DNA of 11,244 nucleotides from an uncultured Clostridia bacterium (GCA_937919155.1 CALFPM010000158.1:1-11244), one strand, 5' to 3'; shown: positions 1 through 7,016, counted from the stretch's first letter. Notes: generated from the letters alone by a model not told the origin. Program-made: numbers and translations.

Positions 1-720
1 TTCATCCGCATCATATTCCTTTCCTGTGCTTACAAACTTCACCTTGTCACCAGGCTTGATGGAGCCATTCATAACCTTGAAGTATGCAATGATGCCTCTG
101 AAAGAATTGAACACAGAGTCGAAGATAAGGGCCTGAAGAGGTGCGTCAGGATCTCCTGTCGGAGCCGGCACCCTCTCTACGATCGCATCCAGGACTTCCT
201 TTACGCCCTGGCCTGTCTTGCCCGAAGCAAGAAGGATGTCCTCAGGCTTGCAGCCGAGAAGGTCTACGACCTGATCAGTAACCACATCTACCATCGCAGA
301 CTCCATATCGATCTTATTCAGGACCGGGATGATTTCGAGGTCATGCTCAATAGCAAGGTAGAGGTTTGAAATCGTCTGAGCCTGAATACCCTGAGTGGCA
401 TCTACAATGAGCAAAGCTCCCTCGCAGGATGCAATAGCTCTTGACACTTCGTAGGAAAAGTCAACGTGACCCGGAGTGTCAATGAGGTTGAGCACATATT
501 CCTCGCCGTCCTCGGCAAGGTAGTTGAGCTTAACGGCGTGAGCTTTGATGGTGATGCCTCTTTCCCTTTCAAGGTCCATTTTGTCAAGAAGCTGTGCTGT
601 CATATCACGGGTTGCAACAGATTTGGTCTTTTCGAGAAGTCTGTCTGCGAGAGTTGACTTGCCGTGGTCAATATGAGCAATGATTGAAAAATTTCTGATT
701 TTATCTTTTGAAACTGCCAA
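1..720 (-). CDS. lepA: Translation elongation factor 4 (LepA), N-terminal 240 residues, 3' end outside window
   Basis: LepA/EF4 is a ribosome-associated GTPase that can back-translocate or remodel stalled elongation complexes, acting in the cytoplasm and at the membrane. The visible part holds the GTPase domain: the G1 motif AHIDHGKST at about residues 15-23, switch region with ERGITIK, G3 motif [14 protein letters not shown], and G4 motif NKID, followed by the start of domain II (GDKVKF). [18 protein letters not shown] and the text after it distinguish LepA from BipA/TypA and EF-G. The start is TTG at 718-720, with an AAGGAG Shine-Dalgarno at 730-735, nine bases away. The gene lies 18 bases after the stop of the transporter at 739-2322 with no terminator between, so it is probably cotranscribed with it. 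From memory, the second half, for example [20 protein letters not shown], is like Bacteroidota LepA rather than clostridial LepA, which suggests horizontal transfer. The C-terminal half cannot be judged. Confidence 0.95.
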   Translation of the reverse strand, partial: MAVSKDKIRNFSIIAHIDHGKSTLADRLLEKTKSVATRDMTAQLLDKMDLERERGITIKAHAVKLNYLAEDGEEYVLNLIDTPGHVDFSYEVSRAIASCEGALLIVDATQGIQAQTISNLYLAIEHDLEIIPVLNKIDMESAMVDVVTDQVVDLLGCKPEDILLASGKTGQGVKEVLDAIVERVPAPTGDPDAPLQALIFDSVFNSFRGIIAYFKVMNGSIKPGDKVKFVSTGKEYDADE

Positions 721-738
721 TTTGATTTTCTCCTTGAT

Positions 739-2322
739 TTATAATACATTTTCAAGACTTCTGCTGACGGAACTCTGTCCTATCCACATATCGTCCCATT
801 TCTGACCTGCGATTTTCTCGATTCGTTTTTTGCTTGATTCGGTGATTTCGCAGGTTCCTGTTTCGTGTTTTTCCTGAATGACTCTCTTGATTTCTTCGTG
901 ATCGGCTTTTGTCATTGAATATCTGTAAACCGAGATTATGCAGAAAAGAGCCAGTATTGCTGGAACAACTGAATAGCAGGCACGCAAGCCGAAGTTTGTT
1001 CTTGCGGACTGAAGGTGAGGTGCTTTGACTGCGGGATCATAGCCGAACCATTCAAGTGCAGTGCCCACGGAGTAACCCATTATACTGCTTACTGTCTTTT
1101 TGCAGAATGTGCTGAAAGTCGAGATAACGCCTTCGCGGCGTCTGCCTGTTATGAGTTCATCAACATCTGTTATGTCAGGCTGAATAATGTCGATTGCAAA
1201 TCCGGGACCCGAGAAACCGATGTTGTAGCAGATTGATGAAAGAATAATAACCGCATAGCGGATGGGCTTCGGTGTTGTGTAGTTGATGAAAGCGTTGATT
1301 GCAATTCCGAACACCATAAGAGGTCCGAGCAGCTTTCCGCAGGCTGTTTTGCCTTTGTATCTTGAAAGAATATAGTTGATGGGGGAACCCATGAATTCCG
1401 ATGTGCCTGCCACGATGTTCATTGAAATGAACAGGTTGTATGTGTCCGTAACGCTGGTCATAAAGTATTGGTCAGCGTAGTTGCAGAAGTAGCGGCTCAT
1501 TGAGAAGAACAGGGACATAATGAAATATTGCCTGAATGCTCTGCTTTTGAAAACCAGCCTGTATTCGTTTATGAAATGATGCCAATCAAATTTTTCGTTT
1601 ATCTGGTCTGCGGATGACGGCTCTTTCGTTTTGAAAAAGCTGACTATGGGCGGCCATAAGAACCAAACTGCAAGAACAATGCCCACCAGAGTGTATTTTG
1701 AGCGGTCATCGGGGGTCGGCACGGGCAGACCTACAAGAGCGGTTTTGATGTTGAATCCGCTGAGCACAAGACCTGCAAAAACATATGACAATACCTGACC
1801 GACCGAGTTCATCATATACTCAACTATTCTGTACTGCGAGCGTTCGAAATATGAGGGAGCAACCGTTGGCAGCATTGCCGTGTGAGGTATGCTCATCATA
1901 GTCATAAAAGTGCTGTACATAATGGCGGCGAAAAGATACCACCACCAGGTTGCAGAGTCGTTGCCGCCGGATGAAATTCCGAACGAGGTCCATTTCAATA
2001 TGTAGACAATGGCAAAGGGGATTGCAGAGATAATCATATACGGGCGGTGTCTGCCCATTTTTGATTTTGTTCTGTCGGTGATTATGCCCATTATCGGGTC
2101 ACTTATTGCGTCCCACAGACCGGAAATGAGAGAAATCTTGCCTGCGGCACCTGTTTTCATTCCCTCAACATATGCAAGATACTGCTGATGAAATTGATTG
2201 ATGGGGTATCCTGCGCCACCGATGGTGATGTTGGCACAGGTGAAGTTAACCATAGGTCGGAGCATTTCTTTTGCATTGCCCTCAAAGCCCGTGACTTGCT
2301 TTATTTTTTCACCCAGTCCCAT
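739..2322 (-). CDS. GPH-family (MelB-like) MFS sugar:cation symporter, paralogue 1
   Basis: A polytopic membrane protein of about 527 residues, in the glycoside-pentoside-hexuronide:cation symporter family of the major facilitator superfamily. It should import a sugar or glycoside together with Na+ or H+; the substrate cannot be read from the sequence. Family signs are WDAISDPIMGIITDR at residues 70-84, with acidic residues D71, D75 and D83 of the MelB cation-site region and the DRTKSKMGRHRP loop, and in the second half TDVDELITGRRREGVI. After the last membrane segment there is a soluble tail of about 55 residues containing HETGTC and AGQKWDDMWIG, longer than in E. coli MelB (about 473 residues in all). 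I chose ATG at 2322, not the upstream ATG at 2364: AAAGGG at 2330-2335 lies seven bases before it, and the product then aligns without gaps to the paralogue's MGLG start. Promoter at 2355-2383. No catabolic or regulator gene is adjacent. Confidence 0.9.
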   Translation of the reverse strand: MGLGEKIKQVTGFEGNAKEMLRPMVNFTCANITIGGAGYPINQFHQQYLAYVEGMKTGAAGKISLISGLWDAISDPIMGIITDRTKSKMGRHRPYMIISAIPFAIVYILKWTSFGISSGGNDSATWWWYLFAAIMYSTFMTMMSIPHTAMLPTVAPSYFERSQYRIVEYMMNSVGQVLSYVFAGLVLSGFNIKTALVGLPVPTPDDRSKYTLVGIVLAVWFLWPPIVSFFKTKEPSSADQINEKFDWHHFINEYRLVFKSRAFRQYFIMSLFFSMSRYFCNYADQYFMTSVTDTYNLFISMNIVAGTSEFMGSPINYILSRYKGKTACGKLLGPLMVFGIAINAFINYTTPKPIRYAVIILSSICYNIGFSGPGFAIDIIQPDITDVDELITGRRREGVISTFSTFCKKTVSSIMGYSVGTALEWFGYDPAVKAPHLQSARTNFGLRACYSVVPAILALFCIISVYRYSMTKADHEEIKRVIQEKHETGTCEITESSKKRIEKIAGQKWDDMWIGQSSVSRSLENVL

Positions 2323-2354
2323 TCCGTCACCCTTTCTTATAATTATATTCATTA

Positions 2355-2383
2355 ATAATACCAAATAATAAGGTCAAGGTCAA
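2355..2383 (-). promoter_or_regulatory. Sigma-A type promoter of transporter paralogue 1 (and probably lepA)
   Basis: Read on the minus strand: -35 TTGACC at 2378-2383, a 17-base spacer, and -10 TATTAT at 2355-2360. A second TTGACC lies directly next to the first at 2372-2377, making a 6-base direct repeat. Transcription should start near 2347. This promoter lies just beyond the terminator of the preceding transporter, so the second transporter can be expressed independently. The spacer shares TATTATTTGG with the promoter of paralogue 2. Confidence 0.75.
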
Positions 2384-2394
2384 GAATTTTTGGC

Positions 2395-2424
2395 AATAAA
2401 AAACCCCCGGCTGAGTGCCGAGGG
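2395..2424 (-). terminator. Rho-independent terminator after transporter paralogue 2
   Basis: On the minus strand the arms CCCTCGGC (2417-2424) and GCCGGGGG (2404-2411) form an 8-base-pair stem with one G-U pair around the loop ACTCA. TTTTTTATT (2395-2403) follows. It begins 8 bases after the stop of the upstream transporter and lies before the promoter of the next one. The plus strand lacks a T-run on the other side, so it works in one direction. Confidence 0.88.
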
Positions 2425-2431
2425 TAAAAAT

Positions 2432-3991
2432 TTAGATTCCGTTTACTTCTTCAAGCTTTCTTTCAACATCTCCGCTTCTGCCTATCCACATATCTTCCCA
2501 TTTCTGACCGGCGATATCTTCAAGGCGTTTTTTATCGCTGTATGAAATATCGCAGGTGCCTGTTTCGTGCTTCTGCTTGATAACTTGCTGAATGACTTCG
2601 TGGTCTCTCTTCCTCATTTTGTAGCGGAAGGTAAGGAAGAGCGAGATTGCCATGAATATTGCGGGAAGCCAGCTGACTGCAAGGCGGATGCCAAGTTCAG
2701 CAGTGCCCGAAAGCATTTCGTAGCTGGGGTTATTAACATCATAACCCATATAGTAAAGCATATATCCGAGAGCACCTGAAGAAATGCTCAGGCTGGTCTT
2801 TTTGAGGAATGAGTTAAAGGTTGCGATAACACCTTCGCGGCGTCTGCCGGTGATAAGCTCGTCAACATCGGTAACATCGGGCTGAATGTTGTTAACAACA
2901 AAGCCGGGGCCTGAGAAACCGAAGTTATAAAGAATGGATGCAAGGTAAATGAAAAATACGGGGGTTGCGGGAGTTGCAAAGCCGTTGATGAGCAAGCCTG
3001 CAATCATAAAAGGGGTGAGCGCAAGACCGCAGAAACGCTTGTCCATATATCTTGAGAGGAAATAGTTGAAAGGTCCGCCTGCAATCTCGGCAACGCCTGC
3101 TATTGTCTGGAGCATTGCGAAGTGGCTGTATTTATCAGCTACGCTTCGCATGAATATCTGGTCGGCATCGCCGTAGAAATTCTTTGCAAAGCTATAGAAC
3201 ATTCCGATGAAGAAATACTGTCTGAAAGCCTTGTTCTTGAAAACCTGAATGTATTCTCTGAAGAAATATTTCAGATTGAGTGGCGGATTTTTCATGTCCA
3301 GAGAACTTTTTTCTTTTGTTGAGAAGAAAGTTACAATGGGTGACCAGAAAAAGTAAATAATGAAGCAGATACCGCAAAGCAGATATTTGCCTCTGTCATC
3401 TGCCGAGGGATTGTCCAGATTTGTTCCGCCGAGAACAATACTCATAAAGATGAATGACGGGAACATACCGAACATATTGAATATGTACTCAACTATCTTG
3501 TACTGCGTTCTTTCGAAGTATCTGGGTGCAATGGTGGGCAGCATTGCGGCGTGGGGAATGTTCATCATTGTGTAGCCTGTGCTGTAGATGAACGAAGCCA
3601 TAAGATAATAGAAAAACAGAGCTGTTGTGTTGCCTGTTCCTGAAATGCCGAACGAATACCATTTCATAAAGTAACCGATAAGCAAAACGGGAAGAGCGGC
3701 GATAATCCACACTCTGTGCTTGCCAAGACGGGATTTTGTTCTGTCTGTTATGAAACCCATTGCAAGGTCGGTGATTGCATCAAAAACGCCTGCGATGGCG
3801 CTGATTCGGCCTGTCATTCGGGTGTCAAGACCTTCAACATAGTTAAGGAATTGCTGGTGATATTTGCTCAGCGGATTGGTTACACCGCCGATGGTGATGT
3901 TAGCAACATTATATCCGATAATCGGTCTGAGATATTCCCATGTGTTGCCTTCAATGCCTACGGCATCTTTGATTTTGTTTCCGAGTCCCAA
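2432..3991 (-). CDS. GPH-family (MelB-like) MFS sugar:cation symporter, paralogue 2
   Basis: A membrane symporter of about 519 residues, a paralogue of the product at 739-2322; the two align without gaps over at least the first 90 residues. It shows FDAITDLAMGFITDRTKSR at residues 70-88, keeping D71, D75 and D83 but with Leu in place of the Pro that follows D75 in its twin. It also shows TDVDELITGRRREGVI in the second half and the same C-terminal tail (HETGTC, AGQKWEDMWIG). The role is cation-coupled sugar or glycoside uptake; the substrate is unknown. The start is TTG at 3989-3991: AAAGGAGG at 3999-4006 sits seven bases upstream. A reading frame opens further up at ATG 4016-4018, but its KGG codons are the Shine-Dalgarno itself, so that ATG is not the start. 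Transcribed from its own promoter at 4024-4052 and ended by the terminator at 2395-2424. Confidence 0.9.
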   Translation of the reverse strand: MGLGNKIKDAVGIEGNTWEYLRPIIGYNVANITIGGVTNPLSKYHQQFLNYVEGLDTRMTGRISAIAGVFDAITDLAMGFITDRTKSRLGKHRVWIIAALPVLLIGYFMKWYSFGISGTGNTTALFFYYLMASFIYSTGYTMMNIPHAAMLPTIAPRYFERTQYKIVEYIFNMFGMFPSFIFMSIVLGGTNLDNPSADDRGKYLLCGICFIIYFFWSPIVTFFSTKEKSSLDMKNPPLNLKYFFREYIQVFKNKAFRQYFFIGMFYSFAKNFYGDADQIFMRSVADKYSHFAMLQTIAGVAEIAGGPFNYFLSRYMDKRFCGLALTPFMIAGLLINGFATPATPVFFIYLASILYNFGFSGPGFVVNNIQPDVTDVDELITGRRREGVIATFNSFLKKTSLSISSGALGYMLYYMGYDVNNPSYEMLSGTAELGIRLAVSWLPAIFMAISLFLTFRYKMRKRDHEVIQQVIKQKHETGTCDISYSDKKRLEDIAGQKWEDMWIGRSGDVERKLEEVNGI

Positions 3992-4023
3992 AGGTAGACC
4001 TCCTTTGCAGTTATACAAATATT

Positions 4024-4052
4024 ATGATACCAAATAATAGTGTTCAGGTCAA
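4024..4052 (-). promoter_or_regulatory. Sigma-A type promoter of transporter paralogue 2
   Basis: On the minus strand: -35 TTGACC at 4047-4052, spacer of 17, -10 TATCAT at 4024-4029. Compared with the paralogue 1 promoter over 30 bases (4024-4053 against 2355-2384) I count 25 identities, including spacer bases between the hexamers. It is back to back with the alr promoter; the two -35 boxes are 14 bases apart. Confidence 0.75.
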
Positions 4053-4066
4053 GCCTTAAAAACAAG

Positions 4067-4095
4067 TTGACAAAAGACGGGCATTGATTTATACT
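4067..4095 (+). promoter_or_regulatory. Sigma-A type promoter of alr
   Basis: TTGACA (4067-4072), 17-base spacer, TATACT (4090-4095). The -35 matches consensus at all six positions and the -10 at five. Transcription should start near 4102, giving a leader of about 34 bases before the preferred alr start at 4136. Confidence 0.8.
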
Positions 4096-4135
4096 TTTTT
4101 ATATCTTTTCATATACTTGAATGGGTGATTTGTTT

Positions 4136-5281
4136 ATGCAAAAATCATTGAAATATCACAGAAGCTTTGCCAAAATCGATTTGTCGGCTATCAAGGAGAA
4201 TTTTATTGCACTCAAAAATTGCATTCCCGATGGCACAAAAACAATGGCGATAGTCAAAGCCAATGCTTACGGTCACGGTGCGGTGAGAGTTGCCAAAGTG
4301 CTTGAGAATATGGCGGATTATTTTGCCGTTGCCGATATTCAGGAGGCATTGGAGCTTCGTGAAAACGGGATAAAAAATCCCATTCTTATTTTGTCTTACA
4401 CAAGTTCATATCATTATGAAGAACTTATCGCAAACAGCATTATTTCAACAATATACAGCCTTGAGGATGCAAGAAAGCTTTCTCAGCTTGCGGTGGAAAT
4501 GAATAAAAATGCCCTTGTTCATATTGCGGTGGATACAGGCATGAACAGAATCGGACTTAAAGATACCGATGAAAGTGCGGATGTGGTTAAACGCATTTCA
4601 CAGCTTTCCAATATTGTGATTGACGGCGTGTTTACTCATTTTGCAAGTGCGGATTGCAAGGATAAATCTTTCATGCACATTCAGCAGAAACGATTTGCGG
4701 ATTTCCTTGCCAAGCTTGAAAGCAGGGGAATTGATATTCCTCTCAGACATTGTTGCAACAGTGCCGCAATCATTGATTCCGACTGCCACTATGACATGGT
4801 CAGAATGGGAATTGCCCTTTACGGACTTTATCCCTCCGATGAGGTTATGGCAGAAAAGGTTGCGCTGAAACCTGCAATGGAGGTTATCAGCCGCATTATC
4901 CACATCAAGGATGTTGAGGCAGGCGAGGGCATAGGCTACGGTCACGCATATGTTACCCCTGAAAAAAGAAAAATTGCAACCGTGTGTATCGGTTATGCGG
5001 ACGGCTACAGCAGATCTTTCTCAAATAACGGAGTTGTTCTTGTCAGCGGAAAAAGAGCGCCTGTGGTGGGCAAAGTCTGTATGGACCAGATAATGATTGA
5101 TATAACAGGAATAGACAATGCTTCGGTCGGTGACAGAGTTATTATTATGGGCGAAGATAAGGGCGGAAAAATAACCGCAGAAGAGCTTGGCGAAATGTGC
5201 GGCAGCTTTAACTATGAAATGATTTGCACCTTTATGCCCAGAGTAAATAAAATCTATTACGAAAACGGCGAATTGGTTTGA
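4136..5281 (+). CDS. alr: Alanine racemase
   Basis: Pyridoxal-phosphate enzyme that interconverts L- and D-alanine in the cytoplasm, supplying D-alanine for peptidoglycan. It is a fold-type III enzyme with an N-terminal TIM barrel and a C-terminal beta domain. The PLP-binding lysine is K41 in VKANAYGHG. MNRIGL, RMGIALYG and VCMDQ are all present. The catalytic tyrosine of the opposing subunit should be the first Tyr of GYADGY, about residue 287. At 381 residues it is of usual family length. I prefer ATG 4136 because GGTGA lies about seven bases before it; an in-frame ATG at 4121 would add five residues (MGDLF) and has no clear ribosome site. It has its own promoter (4067-4095) and terminator (5294-5319), so it appears monocistronic, diverging from the transporter genes. 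Confidence 0.95.
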   Translation: MQKSLKYHRSFAKIDLSAIKENFIALKNCIPDGTKTMAIVKANAYGHGAVRVAKVLENMADYFAVADIQEALELRENGIKNPILILSYTSSYHYEELIANSIISTIYSLEDARKLSQLAVEMNKNALVHIAVDTGMNRIGLKDTDESADVVKRISQLSNIVIDGVFTHFASADCKDKSFMHIQQKRFADFLAKLESRGIDIPLRHCCNSAAIIDSDCHYDMVRMGIALYGLYPSDEVMAEKVALKPAMEVISRIIHIKDVEAGEGIGYGHAYVTPEKRKIATVCIGYADGYSRSFSNNGVVLVSGKRAPVVGKVCMDQIMIDITGIDNASVGDRVIIMGEDKGGKITAEELGEMCGSFNYEMICTFMPRVNKIYYENGELV

Positions 5282-5293
5282 ATATGATTTATG

Positions 5294-5319
5294 GGACAGC
5301 CTTTACGGCTGTCCTTTTT
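5294..5319 (+). terminator. Rho-independent terminator after alr
   Basis: GGACAGCC (5294-5301) and GGCTGTCC (5307-5314) form a perfect 8-base-pair stem around the loop TTTAC, followed by TTTTT (5315-5319). It starts 13 bases after the alr stop codon and separates alr from the heat-shock operon promoter. Confidence 0.93.
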
Positions 5320-5370
5320 GCTGTTAACGGAAAATTCATACATTTTAACAACTTATTTACAATTGAAATA

Positions 5371-5399
5371 TTGACAAATCCGTTTTCTCGGGGTATAGT
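5371..5399 (+). promoter_or_regulatory. Sigma-A promoter of the hrcA-grpE-dnaK-dnaJ operon
   Basis: TTGACA (5371-5376), spacer of 17 bases, TATAGT (5394-5399); the hexamers match consensus at six and five positions. Transcription should start near 5406, five bases before the CIRCE operator, so a bound HrcA dimer would block polymerase directly and the CIRCE hairpin lies at the very 5' end of the mRNA. Confidence 0.88.
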
Positions 5400-5410
5400 A
5401 ATAGCAGTGA

Positions 5411-5437
5411 TTAGCACTCCAAAACAAAGAGTGCTAA
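5411..5437 (+). promoter_or_regulatory. CIRCE operator (HrcA binding site)
   Basis: A perfect match to the CIRCE consensus: TTAGCACTC (5411-5419), a 9-base spacer (5420-5428), GAGTGCTAA (5429-5437). In the family HrcA, folded with the help of GroEL, binds here and represses the operon; on heat stress GroEL is titrated and repression is lifted. No CIRCE is visible upstream of dnaK or elsewhere in the window. Confidence 0.97.
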
Positions 5438-5439
5438 AA

Positions 5440-5448
5440 TTAGCACTC
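5440..5448 (+). repeat. Third CIRCE half-site next to the operator
   Basis: An exact extra copy of the left CIRCE arm, TTAGCACTC, two bases beyond the operator and 29 bases from the first copy. With the arm at 5429-5437 it forms a second inverted repeat with a 2-base centre, ending at the AAGGA upstream of hrcA. The hairpin at 5429-5448 and the CIRCE hairpin at 5411-5437 share an arm and exclude each other in RNA. Confidence 0.85.
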
Positions 5449-5467
5449 AAGGAAAGAGGTGTGGCAA

Positions 5468-6490
5468 GTGTCCGAACTGAGCGAGAGAAAAAAACAGGTT
5501 CTTGCAGCTGTTGTTGAGCAGTATATCAAAACAGGAGAGCCTATCGGCTCAAAAGAGCTGATTGCGCTGACAGGTATGTCCGTTTCGTCCGCAACGGTGC
5601 GTAACGAAATGAGTGATCTTGCCGCTATGGGTTATCTTGAACAGCCTCACACCTCGGCAGGAAGAGTGCCGTCCCAAAAAGGTTACAGATATTATGTCGA
5701 TAATCTTATGAAATCAAGAGAGATTGATGAGCTTAACCGCAGGATGATTGAGGCAGGGGTTTCCTCTGCGGCGGGCGATCCCGAAAGGCTTATTGCCCGT
5801 GCAGGTGAAGTGCTTGCAGACCTGACAAAATGCGCTTGCGTTTCCACAGCGCCCGGCGGCGAAGCAATGCTTATCCGCAGAATTGAGCTTGTGCCTGTCG
5901 GTGTTCACTCGGCAATGCTTGTGCTTCTTACATCCAACGGAATACTCAAAAGCAGACTTTGCAGGCTCGATTGCGAACTTACCGCAAAAATATGCGAGCA
6001 GTTTTATAACATTGTGCAATCCTGCATAATCGGAAAACCTGCATCGGATATCAGCGTTGCTTCAATGCAAACCGTTGCCGCGTCCGTTGACGGCGATGTT
6101 TTTGCAATGCTTCCTCTGATTGCCGCTGTTTGCGAACTTGCAAAAAGCACGGCAACATCAAGAATAATGGTTGGCGGAAGTTCAAATCTTTTCACAAGCT
6201 ACGGAAGAGACGCATTTGAACTTCTGGATTTCCTGAATAAAAAAGAACCGCTGACTGCGGTTATCAGCGGGACAACAGAGCCTATAAATGTTAAAATCGG
6301 CAAGGAAAATATTTACAGACAGCTTGAAAATTCAAGCGTTATTGTGGCTAAATATTCCGTGGGCGGCAGTGATTCAGGTTCAATCGGAATCATCGGTCCG
6401 ACCCGCATGGATTATGAAAATATAATTCCCAGCGTTAAGTATCTCACCAATCTTGTCGGCAGACTTATAACGCAGGCTATTGAAGAATAG
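5468..6490 (+). CDS. hrcA: Heat-inducible transcription repressor HrcA
   Basis: Dimeric repressor of class I heat-shock genes that binds CIRCE. The N-terminal winged helix spans about residues 1-75, beginning LSERKKQVL and including SSATVRNEMSDL (40-51) and EQPHTSAGRVPS (58-69), all family hallmarks. The remaining region to residue 340 matches the GAF-like dimerisation core in length and ends RLITQAIEE. I chose GTG at 5468, with AGAGGT seven bases upstream, giving MSELSERKKQ. A GTG at 5459, five bases after AAGGA, would add MWQ and cannot be excluded. First gene of the operon and autoregulated through the CIRCE just upstream. grpE starts 13 bases after its TAG. Confidence 0.96.
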   Translation: MSELSERKKQVLAAVVEQYIKTGEPIGSKELIALTGMSVSSATVRNEMSDLAAMGYLEQPHTSAGRVPSQKGYRYYVDNLMKSREIDELNRRMIEAGVSSAAGDPERLIARAGEVLADLTKCACVSTAPGGEAMLIRRIELVPVGVHSAMLVLLTSNGILKSRLCRLDCELTAKICEQFYNIVQSCIIGKPASDISVASMQTVAASVDGDVFAMLPLIAAVCELAKSTATSRIMVGGSSNLFTSYGRDAFELLDFLNKKEPLTAVISGTTEPINVKIGKENIYRQLENSSVIVAKYSVGGSDSGSIGIIGPTRMDYENIIPSVKYLTNLVGRLITQAIEE

Positions 6491-6503
6491 AAAGGACAAA
6501 GGC

Positions 6504-7016
6504 ATGAAAAAAGAAAAAAACAAGCCCGAAACGGCAGAGGAAGTTAACGAAACCGCGGCAGAATCAACCGAAACTGTGGAAGAAAAACTTCAGAAAGCTC
6601 TTGATGAAAAGAATGAGCAGTTTCTGAGACTCTGTGCCGAATACGATAATTTCCGCAAGCGTTCACAGAAAGAAAAACAGGATGTTTATTCTTCGTCACA
6701 GGCTGAAATAATCAAAGAACTTCTTCCTGTTCTGGATAATTTTGACAGAGCGGCGGACAATAAAAACTGCAGTTTTGAAGATTATCAAAAGGGAATTGAT
6801 CTTATTTTTGCGCAGCTTGGCGAAGTGCTGAAAAAGCTCGGTGTTGAGTCTTACGGTGCAAGAGGCGAGGATTTTGACCCCAATATCCATAACGCGGTTA
6901 TGACTGTTGAAGATGCCGAACTCGGCGAGAATCAGATTGCCGCTGTTTTTTCAAAAGGCTATAAAATGGGCGACAGAATCATAAGAGAAGCTGTTGTTCA
7001 GGTTGCAAATTCATAA
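6504..7016 (+). CDS. grpE: GrpE, nucleotide exchange factor of DnaK
   Basis: Homodimeric cochaperone that opens the DnaK nucleotide-binding domain to release ADP. The 170-residue product has a charged, Glu- and Lys-rich N-terminus (about 1-30), a long helix predicted to form the coiled coil, with FLRLCAEYDNFRKRSQKEK, then ELLPVLDNFDRA and a C-terminal beta domain with FDPNIHNAV and KGYKMGDRIIREAVVQV, the usual family ending. The start is ATG 6504, with AAAGGA at 6491-6496 seven bases upstream; an ATG at 6480 overlapping the end of hrcA is in frame but lacks a ribosome site. Second gene of the CIRCE operon; dnaK follows after 44 bases. Confidence 0.96.
   Translation: MKKEKNKPETAEEVNETAAESTETVEEKLQKALDEKNEQFLRLCAEYDNFRKRSQKEKQDVYSSSQAEIIKELLPVLDNFDRAADNKNCSFEDYQKGIDLIFAQLGEVLKKLGVESYGARGEDFDPNIHNAVMTVEDAELGENQIAAVFSKGYKMGDRIIREAVVQVANS

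Noticed and set aside
1..720. Reading the partial GTPase as TypA/BipA or EF-G
   Set aside because: The [15 protein letters not shown] and VDFSYEVSR phrases and the length up to domain II fit LepA, not the other translational GTPases.
2372..2383. Direct repeat of GGTCAA (plus strand) as a possible repeat operator
   Set aside because: The paralogous promoter has only one clean copy, so the doubling is probably not functional; one copy serves as the -35.
4598..4945. Minus-strand frame of 115 codons opposite alr
   Set aside because: Antisense shadow; alr is intact across it and no ribosome site or motif was seen.
5278..5517. Plus-strand open frame starting at the alr stop
   Set aside because: It runs through the alr terminator, the promoter and CIRCE, overlaps hrcA and has no ribosome site.
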